Shown here in pieces: positions 1-7,184 of a DNA stretch of 36,504 nucleotides. The stretch is from a virus. The DNA is taken from the IMG/VR virus record IMGVR_UViG_3300036670_000244, positions 1-36,504 of that record. One strand, written 5' to 3'. The notes beneath the pieces were generated by a model. It worked only from the letters and a program-made list of their open reading frames with translations. It ran no database searches and was not told where the DNA came from. The stretch's first letter is position 1, and each line of letters starts with the position of its first letter. A program made the position numbers and the translations under genes.

Positions 1-60
1 AACAAATTCTTCAAAAGTAATTGCATCAATTACCACAGGTTTTTTTCTAAATTTTGCCAT
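1..60 (-). CDS. Phage PGDYG-like protein, 5' part of a second copy (truncated by the contig edge)
   Basis: These are the first 20 codons, start at 58-60, of the same protein encoded in full at 33365-33640. The bases are identical to 33581-33640. The copy is probably not a second gene: the first 127 bases of the contig exactly repeat 33581-33707, as expected for a shared node in an assembly graph with k=127. Read it as the junction that links the end of the backbone to the short variant arm. Confidence 0.8.
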   Translation of the reverse strand, partial: MAKFRKKPVVIDAITFEEFV

Positions 61-127
61 ATTATTTTTTTGTGGATTTTTTAAGGTCGTCCAAACCGTT
101 TATTCTTAAAAGCACCATCGCACAACA
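1..127. repeat. 127-bp exact copy of 33581-33707 at the contig start (assembly-graph overlap)
   Basis: Positions 1-127 and 33581-33707 agree at every base and diverge at the next base (t at 128, g at 33708). The match is exactly 127 bases and ends one base past the CACAAC box of the attC-like boundary. A match of exactly this length at a contig edge is typical of a k=127 overlap. It shows that the sequence after the PGDYG cassette has two alternative continuations. Confidence 0.85.
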
Positions 128-251
128 TCGGTTTGAAAGCAATGGCAAAATATGTGGTTAATTCACGTCTATCTTTCGCAAGAAATTCATTAGTAACGGA
201 AAATTTACGTTTCCGAAATTTGCCACTGCTTCCAGCCGAGAACCGTTGTTC
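120..251 (-). repeat. attC-like site A (short-arm allele, after the outer membrane protein gene)
   Basis: An imperfect palindrome of 132 bp. Its left box is GCACAAC (120-126) and its right box is GTTGTTC (245-251), which overlaps the TGA stop of the neighbouring gene. The arms pair: AAAGCAATGGCAAA (136-149) against TTTGCCACTGCTT (219-231), with a further TCGG/CCGA match outside. The loop of about 70 bp contains TTTCGCA and CGTTTCCG, which recur in other sites of the array. Orientation follows the - strand genes: right box = R'', left box = R'. Called attC-like from its structure; no covariance model was run. Confidence 0.75.
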
Positions 252-744
252 ATCTTGCATAAGGATCAAACCTCCAGTATAAACCAAGATAACCGCTAAA
301 TCTATAATTTTTACCACCGTAGTAATAGTTTAGATCTGTACTGGTACTATAATTAGCAATTGCTGAAATGCCAAAATTGTCATTAAGCATATAAATTAAT
401 TCCCCATTTATTCCAGCGTTAAGGTGGTTTAAACTTTCACGAATAATTATTGTAGCCTCTATTGTTGGAATAAGCTTTATCTTTTCTGTAATAGAAATTT
501 GTTGACCGATTTCAAAACCATATTTTTGAAAGTCAATTGCTTTAAAAGTTTCGTAAAGAACTCCGATTTTTAAATTTTTATTGCTGATCATTCCGGCACG
601 AAATAGTAAATCTGCTTTTGGTTCATTATTGGTCGGATCGCTGCCGATGGTTCCGTTTCTTAAATCTGCTGCAACGGAAACGTAAGGACTTCCTTGAGAA
701 AATGCAATCGTAGTAAAAAGTAATAATATTAGTAGTGTTTTCAT
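250..744 (-). CDS. Small outer-membrane beta-barrel-like secreted protein
   Basis: 164 aa. The N-terminus is a signal peptide (MKTLLILLLFTTIAFSQ, cleavage after about residue 16). The rest alternates polar and hydrophobic residues with many Tyr/Phe and Gly, as in small beta-barrels, and ends WRFDPYAR. I do not recognise a named family. It is the first gene after the early operon and the first unit of the cassette array; its stop codon lies in the right box of attC-like site A. A diverged second allele lies at 36079-36504; the two share codons only from about position 549 onward. A phage-encoded envelope protein suggests lysogenic conversion or superinfection exclusion, which is inference. Confidence 0.7.
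   Translation of the reverse strand: MKTLLILLLFTTIAFSQGSPYVSVAADLRNGTIGSDPTNNEPKADLLFRAGMISNKNLKIGVLYETFKAIDFQKYGFEIGQQISITEKIKLIPTIEATIIIRESLNHLNAGINGELIYMLNDNFGISAIANYSTSTDLNYYYGGKNYRFSGYLGLYWRFDPYAR
549..675. repeat. 127-bp exact match to the contig end (36378-36504)
   Basis: Positions 549-675 equal 36378-36504 over exactly 127 bases. The mismatches at 543, 547 and 548 mark where the two alleles of the outer membrane protein gene begin to differ. With the overlap at the contig start, this closes the sequence into a circle by way of either arm. Confidence 0.85.
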
Positions 745-834
745 AATGTTGTTTTTATTTGGTGTTTGATTGGTGTAAGAAGTTAAATTAACCTTTGTTT
801 TTCCTAGGTTTTTTATTTTTGTTTATAAATCGTT
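745..834 (-). other. Junction between early operon and cassette array
   Basis: A 90-bp AT-rich spacer upstream of the outer membrane protein gene. It contains the 11-bp palindrome GTTAAATTAAC (near 782-792). The cassette boundary expected for the neighbouring gene (a GAACAAC or GATGAAC box matching its own right box) is not present, so this is the fixed edge of the array. No recognisable attI and no clear -7/-33 pair was seen. Confidence 0.35.
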
Positions 835-1044
835 TTATTCCGTTTTTTGATTATATTCTTTCCTCAATTGTCGCTCTTTAGAATTAATAATTTCATCGTT
901 TGATCCGTGTTCTAATAAATATTGCTGAATTGCAGTTACTTTGGCTAATTCTACAATTTTTATACATCCTTCTAGTAAATTTAGATCCATTTCTGCACCA
1001 AATTCAGAAGGTATTAACTGATTAAAAGCGTTTTTCAAATCCAT
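835..1044 (-). CDS. Small hypothetical early protein
   Basis: 69 aa, mostly helical by composition, with a charged C-terminus rich in Lys, Arg and Glu. No family recognised. It is the last gene of the early - strand operon and overlaps the end of the preceding gene (1022-1225) by 23 bp, which suggests translational coupling. Confidence 0.55.
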   Translation of the reverse strand: MDLKNAFNQLIPSEFGAEMDLNLLEGCIKIVELAKVTAIQQYLLEHGSNDEIINSKERQLRKEYNQKTE

Positions 1045-1225
1045 GTATTTTTGTTTTTAGATAATTATTTAATATCGCATCTACATTGTTTCCGGATACT
1101 CCAAATTTTTTTGAAATCTCTGGTGATGAATTGTTTTTGTTAGTTTTGAAGTACTCTATTATTTTAGATTTTGTTGTTTCTGAAATGTCTTTTATATAAG
1201 TTGTTTCTTTGGTTTTTTTTTTCAT
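1022..1225 (-). CDS. Small helix-turn-helix-like protein
   Basis: 67 aa. After a Lys-rich start, residues about 20-55 read like a helix-turn-helix: a helix ending in IIEYFKTNK, then SSPEISKKFGVSGNNVDAIL, where the SPEISKKFGVS turn and NNVDAIL recognition helix fit the Fis/winged-helix pattern. Its start overlaps the stop of the preceding gene (1222-1437) by 4 bp (ATGA). Probably a DNA-binding regulator; target unknown. Confidence 0.5.
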   Translation of the reverse strand: MKKKTKETTYIKDISETTKSKIIEYFKTNKNNSSPEISKKFGVSGNNVDAILNNYLKTKIHGFEKRF

Positions 1226-1437
1226 TTTACTTTATTTTTTTTCATTACTAAATATCCGTTTACTCCTTCTCGGATTTCTATTTGCTCCTGGTTGTACATT
1301 TCGGATAAAATTGGTTCTAATTGAGAATATTTTATTTTTAATAATTTTATGAAATCCACCATGTAAGTTCCGCAATGCCCTTTTGTTTCTTGGTGTTTTT
1401 TGTTTACTATTTCTATAATTTTAAGTTTAAAGTCCAT
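1222..1437 (-). CDS. Small winged-helix-like protein
   Basis: 71 aa. The pattern of an N-terminal helix, a middle helix pair (DFIKLLKIKYSQLEPILSEM) and a C-terminal basic wing (IREGVNGYLVMKK) resembles winged-helix domains. No named family recognised. It lies in a tightly packed early operon, three bases from the preceding gene, with a 4-bp ATGA overlap to the next. Confidence 0.5.
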   Translation of the reverse strand: MDFKLKIIEIVNKKHQETKGHCGTYMVDFIKLLKIKYSQLEPILSEMYNQEQIEIREGVNGYLVMKKNKVK

Positions 1438-1440
1438 TTT

Positions 1441-1635
1441 TTAGTAATAAAACTTTAATGAAAAACTTAAAATTATTATTTCAAAACGATCATAAAAACT
1501 AAATGAAAAAAGGTTAAATTCTTCTTTTGTTATCCATAAATTCTCAAATTTAAAAGATAGTTTTTTGTCATATATTCTAGGATTTTTGCCTTCAAAAACA
1601 ATCCAAAACGTGCCGTAATAACTTTTTGTTCTCAT
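1441..1635 (-). CDS. Small hypothetical early protein
   Basis: 64 aa, unusually rich in aromatic residues (Phe, Tyr, Trp), with an RTKSYYGTFWIVFEGK start. No family recognised. It sits directly between the DnaC-like gene (end 1638) and the winged-helix gene, with no intergenic space, so it is probably part of the early operon. Short and compositionally odd, hence moderate confidence. Confidence 0.4.
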   Translation of the reverse strand: MRTKSYYGTFWIVFEGKNPRIYDKKLSFKFENLWITKEEFNLFSFSFYDRFEIIILSFSLKFYY

Positions 1636-1637
1636 AG

Positions 1638-2519
1638 CTATTTTCTAAAAGATTTGCCTTTAAATTCAATTATGTTGAACATTTCGAATAAACGATCATA
1701 AACTCTTGGTCCATATTTTTCTCCAAATTCATCAACTGCTGCTTCAATGTCGTTTTCAAATCCTTCTTTGAAATTTGCGGTGATGAATGTTTTTGATTTA
1801 CGATTATATCTTTCCTCTAAAATTTCCTTGAAAATATTAACTTTTCCAAAATTAGAAGCAATTCGTTCGGTTTTTAAATCATCAAAATATCTATTTCCGT
1901 TGTACATTCTTTTTATAAATTCGGTTCTCAAGGCATCTGCAGAATTTCCACTACACTTTTCAAATTGTAGTACAACTTCGTTTGCAGAATATCCTTTGAA
2001 ACCTACACCAGGAATGCTTTTAAAAATGTGTTCAAAAACTTTCATTGTAGAAGTTTTGCCGTTGCCGAATGTTCCGATTATTAATAAACCTTTGTCAAAA
2101 CTGGGTTCGGATAACTTGGATAAATTTTCACATTCAAAAAAGCGTTCATCCTTTGAGAAATAGTAAACTAACGGCTCTAAATTCTTCGTAGAAACTCCAT
2201 CAATACCGCCAATTTTTATAAATGGTCTTTGGTTTACTATTGGGAAATTTGCTTTGAATAATTGCCATAGAACCTTTGCCGACGTTGTAAACTGAATTAT
2301 TTCTTTTGGCTTTGCTATTTTTTCAAGGTAATCATGGTATTTTTCAATCTGCTCTGGAGTTGGGGTTTTTTGCTTGTTTTCAAAAACTCGCATTTGCTCT
2401 TTCTGATCGGCAGTTAATTCCTCTGGATTAAATGTTTTAAGAAATTCATATTTCCTGATTCCGATAATTGTTAAACTATCGGTTTTTGGCGAAGCTGATG
2501 TTTGTGTTTGCTTTTCCAT
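1638..2519 (-). CDS. DnaC-like AAA+ replication ATPase (helicase loader)
   Basis: 293 aa. A Walker A motif GTFGNGKT lies at residues 149-156, a Walker B-like YFDDL at 211-215, a sensor-1-like TFITANF at 244-250 and an arginine-bearing RVYDRLFEM near 272-280. This order and the YFDDLKTE motif match DnaC/IstB-type loaders. In phages such proteins load the host replicative helicase at the phage origin. It overlaps the YdaU-like replication gene upstream (2476-2519), and such a pair is a common phage replication module. The N-terminal 140 residues are not recognisable and may carry partner contacts. Confidence 0.8.
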   Translation of the reverse strand: MEKQTQTSASPKTDSLTIIGIRKYEFLKTFNPEELTADQKEQMRVFENKQKTPTPEQIEKYHDYLEKIAKPKEIIQFTTSAKVLWQLFKANFPIVNQRPFIKIGGIDGVSTKNLEPLVYYFSKDERFFECENLSKLSEPSFDKGLLIIGTFGNGKTSTMKVFEHIFKSIPGVGFKGYSANEVVLQFEKCSGNSADALRTEFIKRMYNGNRYFDDLKTERIASNFGKVNIFKEILEERYNRKSKTFITANFKEGFENDIEAAVDEFGEKYGPRVYDRLFEMFNIIEFKGKSFRK

Positions 2520-3216
2520 TTTCTATTGTGTTTTTTAATTCAAAAAATCCTTTCCAGCCTTTTGCGATTGATTGATTGATTATTAAAATTGCTAATGTTT
2601 CTTTGCTTTGGGCTAAATTTGATAATTCGGACAAAGAAGCTTGTTCACTTTGAATTGATTTATATTTAAAACCAAATTCTTTAGATTTATAAGCTTTCCA
2701 TAGTTGCCACTGCACTTTAAATTTTTCTGTAAAAAATGGAAAATCGATTTTTTCTTTTTCTTTTACTTCTTCTATCTTCTTATTTCTATTTTCATCTTCT
2801 TCTTCTAAAGGCTTTTTTTGGCTATCATTTGGCTTTATGTTTTTAAAAGGCTTGGGTTTTGTTTGGGTTTTTTTCTCTGCTTTTTCAGTGTCTTCCGAGC
2901 TATCTATTTTCTTCGGTCTGCCACCTTTTTTGCCGTTTTCCGCTTGTTTTTCTCTAAAATTTACCTTCTTTTCTCTTTCGATTTCAAGCCTTTTGTTGAT
3001 TATAAATTCGCCTAAATCTTCAAATTTTGATTTTAATTCGTCCGATAAAGAAACCCACTCTAAACCCAGAAGAAACCCAAGCCTTTTTTTGGGTATTTTT
3101 CCATCTGTCCATTGTTTGCATAACATTTTAATATACATTCCAATTTCTTCGTTAGTCAAATAAGTACATCCGGTTAAGAAATCTTGAGCGTAAAATTGGA
3201 ATGCTGGTGCTTTCAT
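2476..3216 (-). CDS. YdaU/DUF1376-like phage replication protein
   Basis: 246 aa. Residues 1-80 (starting MKAPAFQFYAQDFL, then LTNEEIGMYIKMLCKQW) match the N-terminal winged-helix pattern of YdaU/DUF1376 proteins. A long Lys/Glu-rich linker follows (about 95-155), then a C-terminal helical part with FKVQWQLWKAYK. Such proteins accompany DnaC-like loaders in phage replication modules and probably recognise the origin. The last 44 bp overlap the loader gene in another frame. Confidence 0.65.
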   Translation of the reverse strand: MKAPAFQFYAQDFLTGCTYLTNEEIGMYIKMLCKQWTDGKIPKKRLGFLLGLEWVSLSDELKSKFEDLGEFIINKRLEIEREKKVNFREKQAENGKKGGRPKKIDSSEDTEKAEKKTQTKPKPFKNIKPNDSQKKPLEEEDENRNKKIEEVKEKEKIDFPFFTEKFKVQWQLWKAYKSKEFGFKYKSIQSEQASLSELSNLAQSKETLAILIINQSIAKGWKGFFELKNTIENGKANTNISFAKNR

Positions 3217-3253
3217 ATTTTGGATTTATTTTTGATGTCCATAATTATTTTAA

Positions 3254-3619
3254 TTAAAAAATTGATATTTGATTTCTGTTTGTAATTCTGTTTTTTTGTT
3301 GTTTTAATCGGTATTGTTTGCTGATCCACATTTGTAATATTCTGCAATGCGCTACTTTATTTTTTGCAGTAGAAAATCCGTTTTTAAATATTAAACCTTC
3401 CCTGGATAACCTTCTAAAAACTGCTCCAAAAACTGCTGGTTGCCTTGGTAGTTCGTTTCCTTTTTCAAAGAATGCAGATTTTAAATCTTCACTTGTAAAA
3501 TTTCGCATTTGAGAAGTAACCCAAACCTCAGCGAATTCGATTACTCTATTGTAATAGTTTAAGTTGTTTTGCTTTACTTGTTCAATTGCGTTATTTGTTA
3601 TTTCAAAAGGTGTTTCCAT
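3254..3619 (-). CDS. Hypothetical winged-helix-like replication-region protein
   Basis: 121 aa. The middle (TSEDLKSAFFEKGNELPRQPAVFGAVFRRLSREGLIFKNGF, about residues 42-82) looks like a winged-helix domain of the type often seen beside phage replication genes. The C-terminus is basic. Function unknown. It starts 3 bp downstream of the HNH gene. Confidence 0.5.
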   Translation of the reverse strand: METPFEITNNAIEQVKQNNLNYYNRVIEFAEVWVTSQMRNFTSEDLKSAFFEKGNELPRQPAVFGAVFRRLSREGLIFKNGFSTAKNKVAHCRILQMWISKQYRLKQQKNRITNRNQISIF

Positions 3620-3622
3620 AGT

Positions 3623-3916
3623 TTAAAATTGTAAATGCAGTTTGTCTTTAATTTGATGGCAAGCGCGACAGAGTATTTCGATATTACCTACATTCCAGCA
3701 TTGCTCTGTTTTTCCTTCTTCTTTTGCTCTCTTTACGCTTATACCGTGAGAGCAATCTAATCTCGTATTTGATGCGTTACGTCCGCAATTTTCGCAAAAA
3801 TTATAATCGTGTTCATTACATTGCTTTTCTAAAGCTTTTGCCTTAGCCTCTGTAATTTTTCGCTCAATCTGACTTTGTGTGAACCGCTCGCCGTTGGATG
3901 TTTGATAGGTATTCAT
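3623..3916 (-). CDS. HNH-type zinc-finger nuclease-like protein
   Basis: 97 aa. Residues CENC (41-44), LDCSH (53-57), NVGN (75-78) and CRACH (83-87) followed by K90 give the CxxC ... D/H ... N ... CxxCH layout of HNH endonucleases with a structural zinc. The N-terminus is helical. It lies among replication and recombination genes and not beside the terminase, so a role in recombination or DNA processing (compare NinG-like proteins) fits better than packaging. The start overlaps the stop of the preceding gene. Confidence 0.65.
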   Translation of the reverse strand: MNTYQTSNGERFTQSQIERKITEAKAKALEKQCNEHDYNFCENCGRNASNTRLDCSHGISVKRAKEEGKTEQCWNVGNIEILCRACHQIKDKLHLQF

Positions 3917-4203
3917 TAAAAAGGTAAATCGTCTTGTTCTTCCTCTGTTAATGGTTGCATTCCTTTATCGTCCCAAATCCGTCCGTTTCCTAAAAAAACT
4001 CGTTTTACATCTTGACCAGCTTTTTTATTTTCTTGTTCTTGCTTTGTTAATTGCATCGATACGGAAAAGTCGTTGTCATATTTATCTGGTGCATCGTAAT
4101 CATAACTTTGAAGCAGTAAATAAACTTTTCCGTTTTCGTGTCTAAAAAGTTTTTCTTTTGGAATGTCTGAAACACAAACACTCATAGTTCTTGATTTTCC
4201 CAT
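3916..4203 (-). CDS. Small protein with SSB-like C-terminal tip
   Basis: 95 aa. The body (about 10-75) is beta-rich with VYLLLQSYDYDAPDKYDND and VKRVFLGNGRIW. The C-terminus is acidic and ends EEEQDDLPF. The last residues DDLPF closely resemble the DDDIPF tip with which bacterial SSB recruits its partner proteins. It lies next to the RecE-like nuclease and HNH genes. It may be a phage SSB with a minimal OB-fold or a protein that mimics the SSB tip; the fold itself is inferred. Confidence 0.5.
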   Translation of the reverse strand: MGKSRTMSVCVSDIPKEKLFRHENGKVYLLLQSYDYDAPDKYDNDFSVSMQLTKQEQENKKAGQDVKRVFLGNGRIWDDKGMQPLTEEEQDDLPF

Positions 4204-4215
4204 TTTATAGTTAGG

Positions 4216-5409
4216 TTAGTTGTTAATTTCGGATGGTAGGAATTCTTTATTATTCCATCTAGGCAAAGTCATTTGAATAAGTCCAAAATTTCCAGATTCT
4301 GCAAATGAATCATAACCAGGAAAATAATTTTTATCTAAAGCTTCTTTTGCTATGTTTATTCCAGTTCTGTATTTATGTTTTCCAGTTTCAATGTCTTCTG
4401 GCGACCAAACTAAAACGGCAACGGCAAAAGGTGCAACTGTTTGCAACATTATCATTATAGTAGTATTAAAATCTCTACCAGTAACTTGAGTTGCCACTTC
4501 TTGATACATACCTTCTGATAAATCGTAATGCATTTTAGCTGCTTGGTGATAAAACGCTCTTAAATCTTCAATTCCGGAACTCTTTACAGATATAATAGCA
4601 TCTACTCCTATATTTTCTTTGAACTGCATTGCATCTGGACGTACTTTTACATCTAAACCAGTAATTGCATCGGTAGCATAAAGAGAAATTTCTCTTTTGG
4701 AATGGGTTAGTAATCGTTTTAGAATTCCGCCACCGTATTGCTCGTAATGTTTTTTAAGAATTTTAATTTTAAAGAAGTTTTCTTCTGTAACAGATTCTAA
4801 ACCTGAAAGAGTTTTCAAGCCTTTCAAATACGCTTTTTTACCGTCTTGCTTATTTATATCTAATCCAGCATTTTTAACAGCATCTAAAGACATTTGCAAA
4901 ACTTCGCAAGGTGTTAATTGATTTTCGCTTTCATCAAATCCGTATCCTTGTTCTTTTATGGTGTTTTCCCAAAACTCTGTACCAACTTTCACGCCTTCGC
5001 CGCTCGCAAGAGAATAACTAGGCTCTACAATTGCTCGGCTAAATTTTCTAGGTTCTAAAACCGCTTGGTGTAAATAGTTACCTAAGTTAAAATGCCCTTT
5101 TTCACCTTGTAACTTTTGTAATTCTGATTTATCACCATCTAAAGAAAAAGAAAAATGCATCGGAGTTTTTAAAGCTTCTTTTAACATTCCAGAACTCAAA
5201 GCTTCGTTAGACAAATATTTATCCATTTCATCTTGAACCGCTAAGCCTTTTTTGTTTATGTCAGCAGTATATATATGCTGTGGTGCAATTCCTTGCATTA
5301 AGAAATTGGTAATTGTTTCTGGTGTTGGATATTCAGATAATGGGCGAGTATGTTGAATACTCGCATCCATTAATTCCACACCTTCAGAGAAGTTGCTTAA
5401 ATCTGTCAT
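4216..5409 (-). CDS. RecE-like PD-(D/E)XK exonuclease
   Basis: 397 aa. The segment NLGNYLHQAVLEP (108-120) matches the conserved helix of RecE/DUF3799-type nucleases. It is followed by E240, VRPDAM (256-261) and IISVKSS (272-278), and then HYDLSEGMYQEVA (294-306), the usual QxxxY-like C-terminal region. The predicted metal ligands are D259 and the lysine K276; the acidic residue of the (D/E)xK is Ser here, with D270 nearby. Such nucleases resect dsDNA 5' ends to feed phage single-strand annealing. It overlaps the neighbouring gene (5409-5846) by one base, as expected for a recombination pair. Confidence 0.7.
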   Translation of the reverse strand: MTDLSNFSEGVELMDASIQHTRPLSEYPTPETITNFLMQGIAPQHIYTADINKKGLAVQDEMDKYLSNEALSSGMLKEALKTPMHFSFSLDGDKSELQKLQGEKGHFNLGNYLHQAVLEPRKFSRAIVEPSYSLASGEGVKVGTEFWENTIKEQGYGFDESENQLTPCEVLQMSLDAVKNAGLDINKQDGKKAYLKGLKTLSGLESVTEENFFKIKILKKHYEQYGGGILKRLLTHSKREISLYATDAITGLDVKVRPDAMQFKENIGVDAIISVKSSGIEDLRAFYHQAAKMHYDLSEGMYQEVATQVTGRDFNTTIMIMLQTVAPFAVAVLVWSPEDIETGKHKYRTGINIAKEALDKNYFPGYDSFAESGNFGLIQMTLPRWNNKEFLPSEINN

Positions 5410-5846
5410 TAGGATATAATTAAAGGTTTAACACTCCAACGAGCAGATTTGTACGCATTCGTTTTGTTTTTTTCCTCTCCTAAAAAGGTAATTTGTAAAG
5501 GCATACCTTCTGTAATTCTACCATCGTTTACCGCTTCTTCTATTGCAGCAACTAATCTTTTTGATCCGTTTCGAATTGTTGTAACGTCGCCTTTTTCATC
5601 TTGCGCAACTAGAATAATGCAAGGCAAATCAATTGCTTCGCCAGTCTTTTCATCTACATAAGTAGCAATTTCAATTCTTTGGTAAAAGCCTCTTTTCAAT
5701 TCACCTGGGTTTTCTGGTGTCCAATACGAACTGCTTAAATCAATTGGTAATTCCTTTGCTTCTGTGTGAAGGTTTGGAAGTACTCCATCTAAGGCATACG
5801 TTTTAACTAATTGTCTGTTTTCTGTTGTTGTAACTGAATTTTCCAT
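5409..5846 (-). CDS. Putative ssDNA-binding/recombination partner protein
   Basis: 145 aa, beta-rich, with conserved-looking stretches LPCIILVAQDEKGDVTTIRN and a C-terminal NKTNAYKSARWSVKPL. Its position directly before a RecE-like nuclease is where phages carry an annealing or ssDNA-binding protein. It is too short for RecT or Erf, so a single OB-fold ssDNA-binding protein is more likely. No signature motif proves it. Confidence 0.45.
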   Translation of the reverse strand: MENSVTTTENRQLVKTYALDGVLPNLHTEAKELPIDLSSSYWTPENPGELKRGFYQRIEIATYVDEKTGEAIDLPCIILVAQDEKGDVTTIRNGSKRLVAAIEEAVNDGRITEGMPLQITFLGEEKNKTNAYKSARWSVKPLIIS

Positions 5847-5872
5847 TTTTGCTCTTGTTTTAAATTTGATTA

Positions 5873-6190
5873 TTATTGTTGTTTTTGTAATGCTGGTAAT
5901 GTCAATTTCATTGATATTATAAACTCATCAAAAAAAGTTTTTTCGGCTTGAGTTAATTCTGGGTATTTTTTATTATTGATTAACCAAGTGCCGTTTTTTA
6001 AGGTGATATGAATTGCCATTTTTACTAATATTTTATTATTTAATTTTAAATAGGCTTTTTGCATTTCAATTTCGTTTATATCTTGAGTTCCTAATTTGCA
6101 ATACCAAGTTTTAAACTTTTCACACTCTGTAATCCAAGGTTCTAATGTGGATTTAATATTTTCACTATCTAATATTTCCACTATACTCAT
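5873..6190 (-). CDS. Hypothetical early protein
   Basis: 105 aa, probably helical, no recognised family. It overlaps the stop of the preceding gene (6187-6486) by 4 bp (ATGA), so it is translationally coupled in the early operon. Confidence 0.5.
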   Translation of the reverse strand: MSIVEILDSENIKSTLEPWITECEKFKTWYCKLGTQDINEIEMQKAYLKLNNKILVKMAIHITLKNGTWLINNKKYPELTQAEKTFFDEFIISMKLTLPALQKQQ

Positions 6191-6486
6191 ACTGCTGATT
6201 TTTGATTGTAGTAAAATCCTTGAGTTAAAGTAGCAACTGACTTTTTAGCATTTTCTAATTGATTTGCGTACTCTGGTCTGTTTTCTCTATCAAAAATGAA
6301 TATCCCGATTGTTTCTTGGTGAATTTGTTGTAGCAAATTAGTGTACTGATCTTGTTTAGGATTTGCCACCAATTCGCCATCTACAAGCACCATTGAAGTG
6401 TATTTATGTTGTCGGTTTAATTCTACCAATTTTTCCCAACGTGCGTTTAAATGCGCTTTTCTGTTTTTTCTCTGAATATTTTTCAT
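6187..6486 (-). CDS. Hypothetical early protein
   Basis: 99 aa, strongly basic N-terminus (KNIQRKNRKAHLNARWEK), then a Gln/Asn-rich helical part with TIGIFIFDRENRPEYANQL. No family recognised. It follows the hairpin at 6534-6558 and is the first gene of the second half of the early operon. Confidence 0.5.
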   Translation of the reverse strand: MKNIQRKNRKAHLNARWEKLVELNRQHKYTSMVLVDGELVANPKQDQYTNLLQQIHQETIGIFIFDRENRPEYANQLENAKKSVATLTQGFYYNQKSAV

Positions 6487-6533
6487 AACTTTGTGTTTTA
6501 TTATTGCCTTGCTCGGCGTTTTAAATTTGATTT

Positions 6534-6562
6534 AAACCACTTTTACCCGAAGTGGTTTTTTT
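6534..6562 (+). terminator. Hairpin with T-run between early genes
   Basis: AAACCACTT (6534-6542), loop TTACCCG, AAGTGGTTT (6550-6558), then a run of seven T on the + strand (6556-6562). The T-run makes it an intrinsic terminator for rightward transcription. On the - strand the hairpin is followed only by TTTAAAT, so leftward early transcripts may pass. No + strand gene lies upstream, so it may stop antisense transcription or serve as an RNA-processing hairpin. Confidence 0.5.
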
Positions 6563-6755
6563 ATTTTGTTCTTGTTCTTCTTTTTTCTCCTCTCAACTTT
6601 ACATCTACTAAGGCTTTTGCGGTCAATCCCTTTTGGGGAGAGTTGTTTGACACCACATCGATCAACTCTCTTTTCAACATTGTAGTTTCTTTAATCACCA
6701 ATTCTGCGAGTATATGCAACTGGTTTAAACGGCTTTCTATTTTTTTAATCTCCAT
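6561..6755 (-). CDS. Small hypothetical coiled-coil-like protein
   Basis: 64 aa, helical N-terminus with heptad-like spacing (IKKIESRLNQLHILAELVIK) and a basic C-terminus ending RGEKRRTRTK. It overlaps the preceding membrane-protein gene by 11 bp. No family recognised. Confidence 0.4.
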   Translation of the reverse strand: MEIKKIESRLNQLHILAELVIKETTMLKRELIDVVSNNSPQKGLTAKALVDVKLRGEKRRTRTK

Positions 6756-6867
6756 ACAAAATCATTAAGTAAATTGAAAATCCAGTTAGTGTTATGATTA
6801 CCATTGCGACTAAAATAAAAAGAAGCAACTCGTATAATTTTCCTTTTGTGTATTGATTAATTCGCAT
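6745..6867 (-). CDS. 40-aa single-span membrane protein
   Basis: Starting at the ATG at 6865-6867 this encodes MRINQYTKGK followed by one strongly hydrophobic span (YELLLFILVAMVIITLTGF, residues 11-29) and SIYLMILYGD. A longer upstream reading is possible in the same frame but would run deep into the preceding gene, so the short start is preferred. It sits in the early operon; a role in host takeover or exclusion is possible but not shown. Confidence 0.45.
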   Translation of the reverse strand: MRINQYTKGKLYELLLFILVAMVIITLTGFSIYLMILYGD

Positions 6868-7111
6868 TTTGAACGGTTTTAATTGATTGCTTTTGCTCGG
6901 ATAATCTTTTTGTGATTTGCTCCAAAACCACTTCTTTATAATCAATCGGAATGCTCCAGAATTCTGCAAACCAATGATTGCGAATTGTTCTTGGTGATTT
7001 TTGTACTATTTCTGCTAAATCAATGATAAACAGAACTTTGTTTTTTAATTGCTTGTACTGACTTTTAATATCTGCAATGTTGATTTCTTGGGTTGTTGTC
7101 TGATTATTCAT
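6857..7111 (-). CDS. Early HTH-like regulator (Cro/excisionase position)
   Basis: 84 aa, first gene of the leftward early operon and divergent from the repressor. Residues about 32-52 (AEIVQKSPRTIRNHWFAEFW) look like a MerR/excisionase-type turn with a recognition helix RTIRNHW. A Cro-like or excisionase-like role follows from position, not from a full domain match. It is probably controlled by the operator at 7194-7210. Confidence 0.55.
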   Translation of the reverse strand: MNNQTTTQEINIADIKSQYKQLKNKVLFIIDLAEIVQKSPRTIRNHWFAEFWSIPIDYKEVVLEQITKRLSEQKQSIKTVQNAN

Positions 7112-7161
7112 TCTTTTTGTCGATTATATTGTTAAAAATTAAGCACTCAAGTATTAATTAC

Positions 7162-7169
7162 TATATTTG
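7162..7169 (+). promoter_or_regulatory. Possible -7 box for the repressor promoter
   Basis: TATATTTG on the + strand fits the Bacteroidota -7 consensus TAnnTTTG, and would direct transcription through the operators toward the repressor. No convincing TTTG at -33 was found (nearest TTG at 7129-7131 is too far), so this is weak. Confidence 0.3.
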
Positions 7170-7184
7170 TGTGTTGCTGTGGTA

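Noticed and set aside
81-317. Open frame of 78 codons on the - strand
   Set aside because: It lies almost wholly in attC-like site A and overlaps the outer membrane protein gene end. Palindromic non-coding DNA gives such frames by chance.
1747-3163. + strand frames opposite the replication genes
   Set aside because: Shadow frames; low-complexity Phe/Ser-rich translations from AT-rich antisense DNA.
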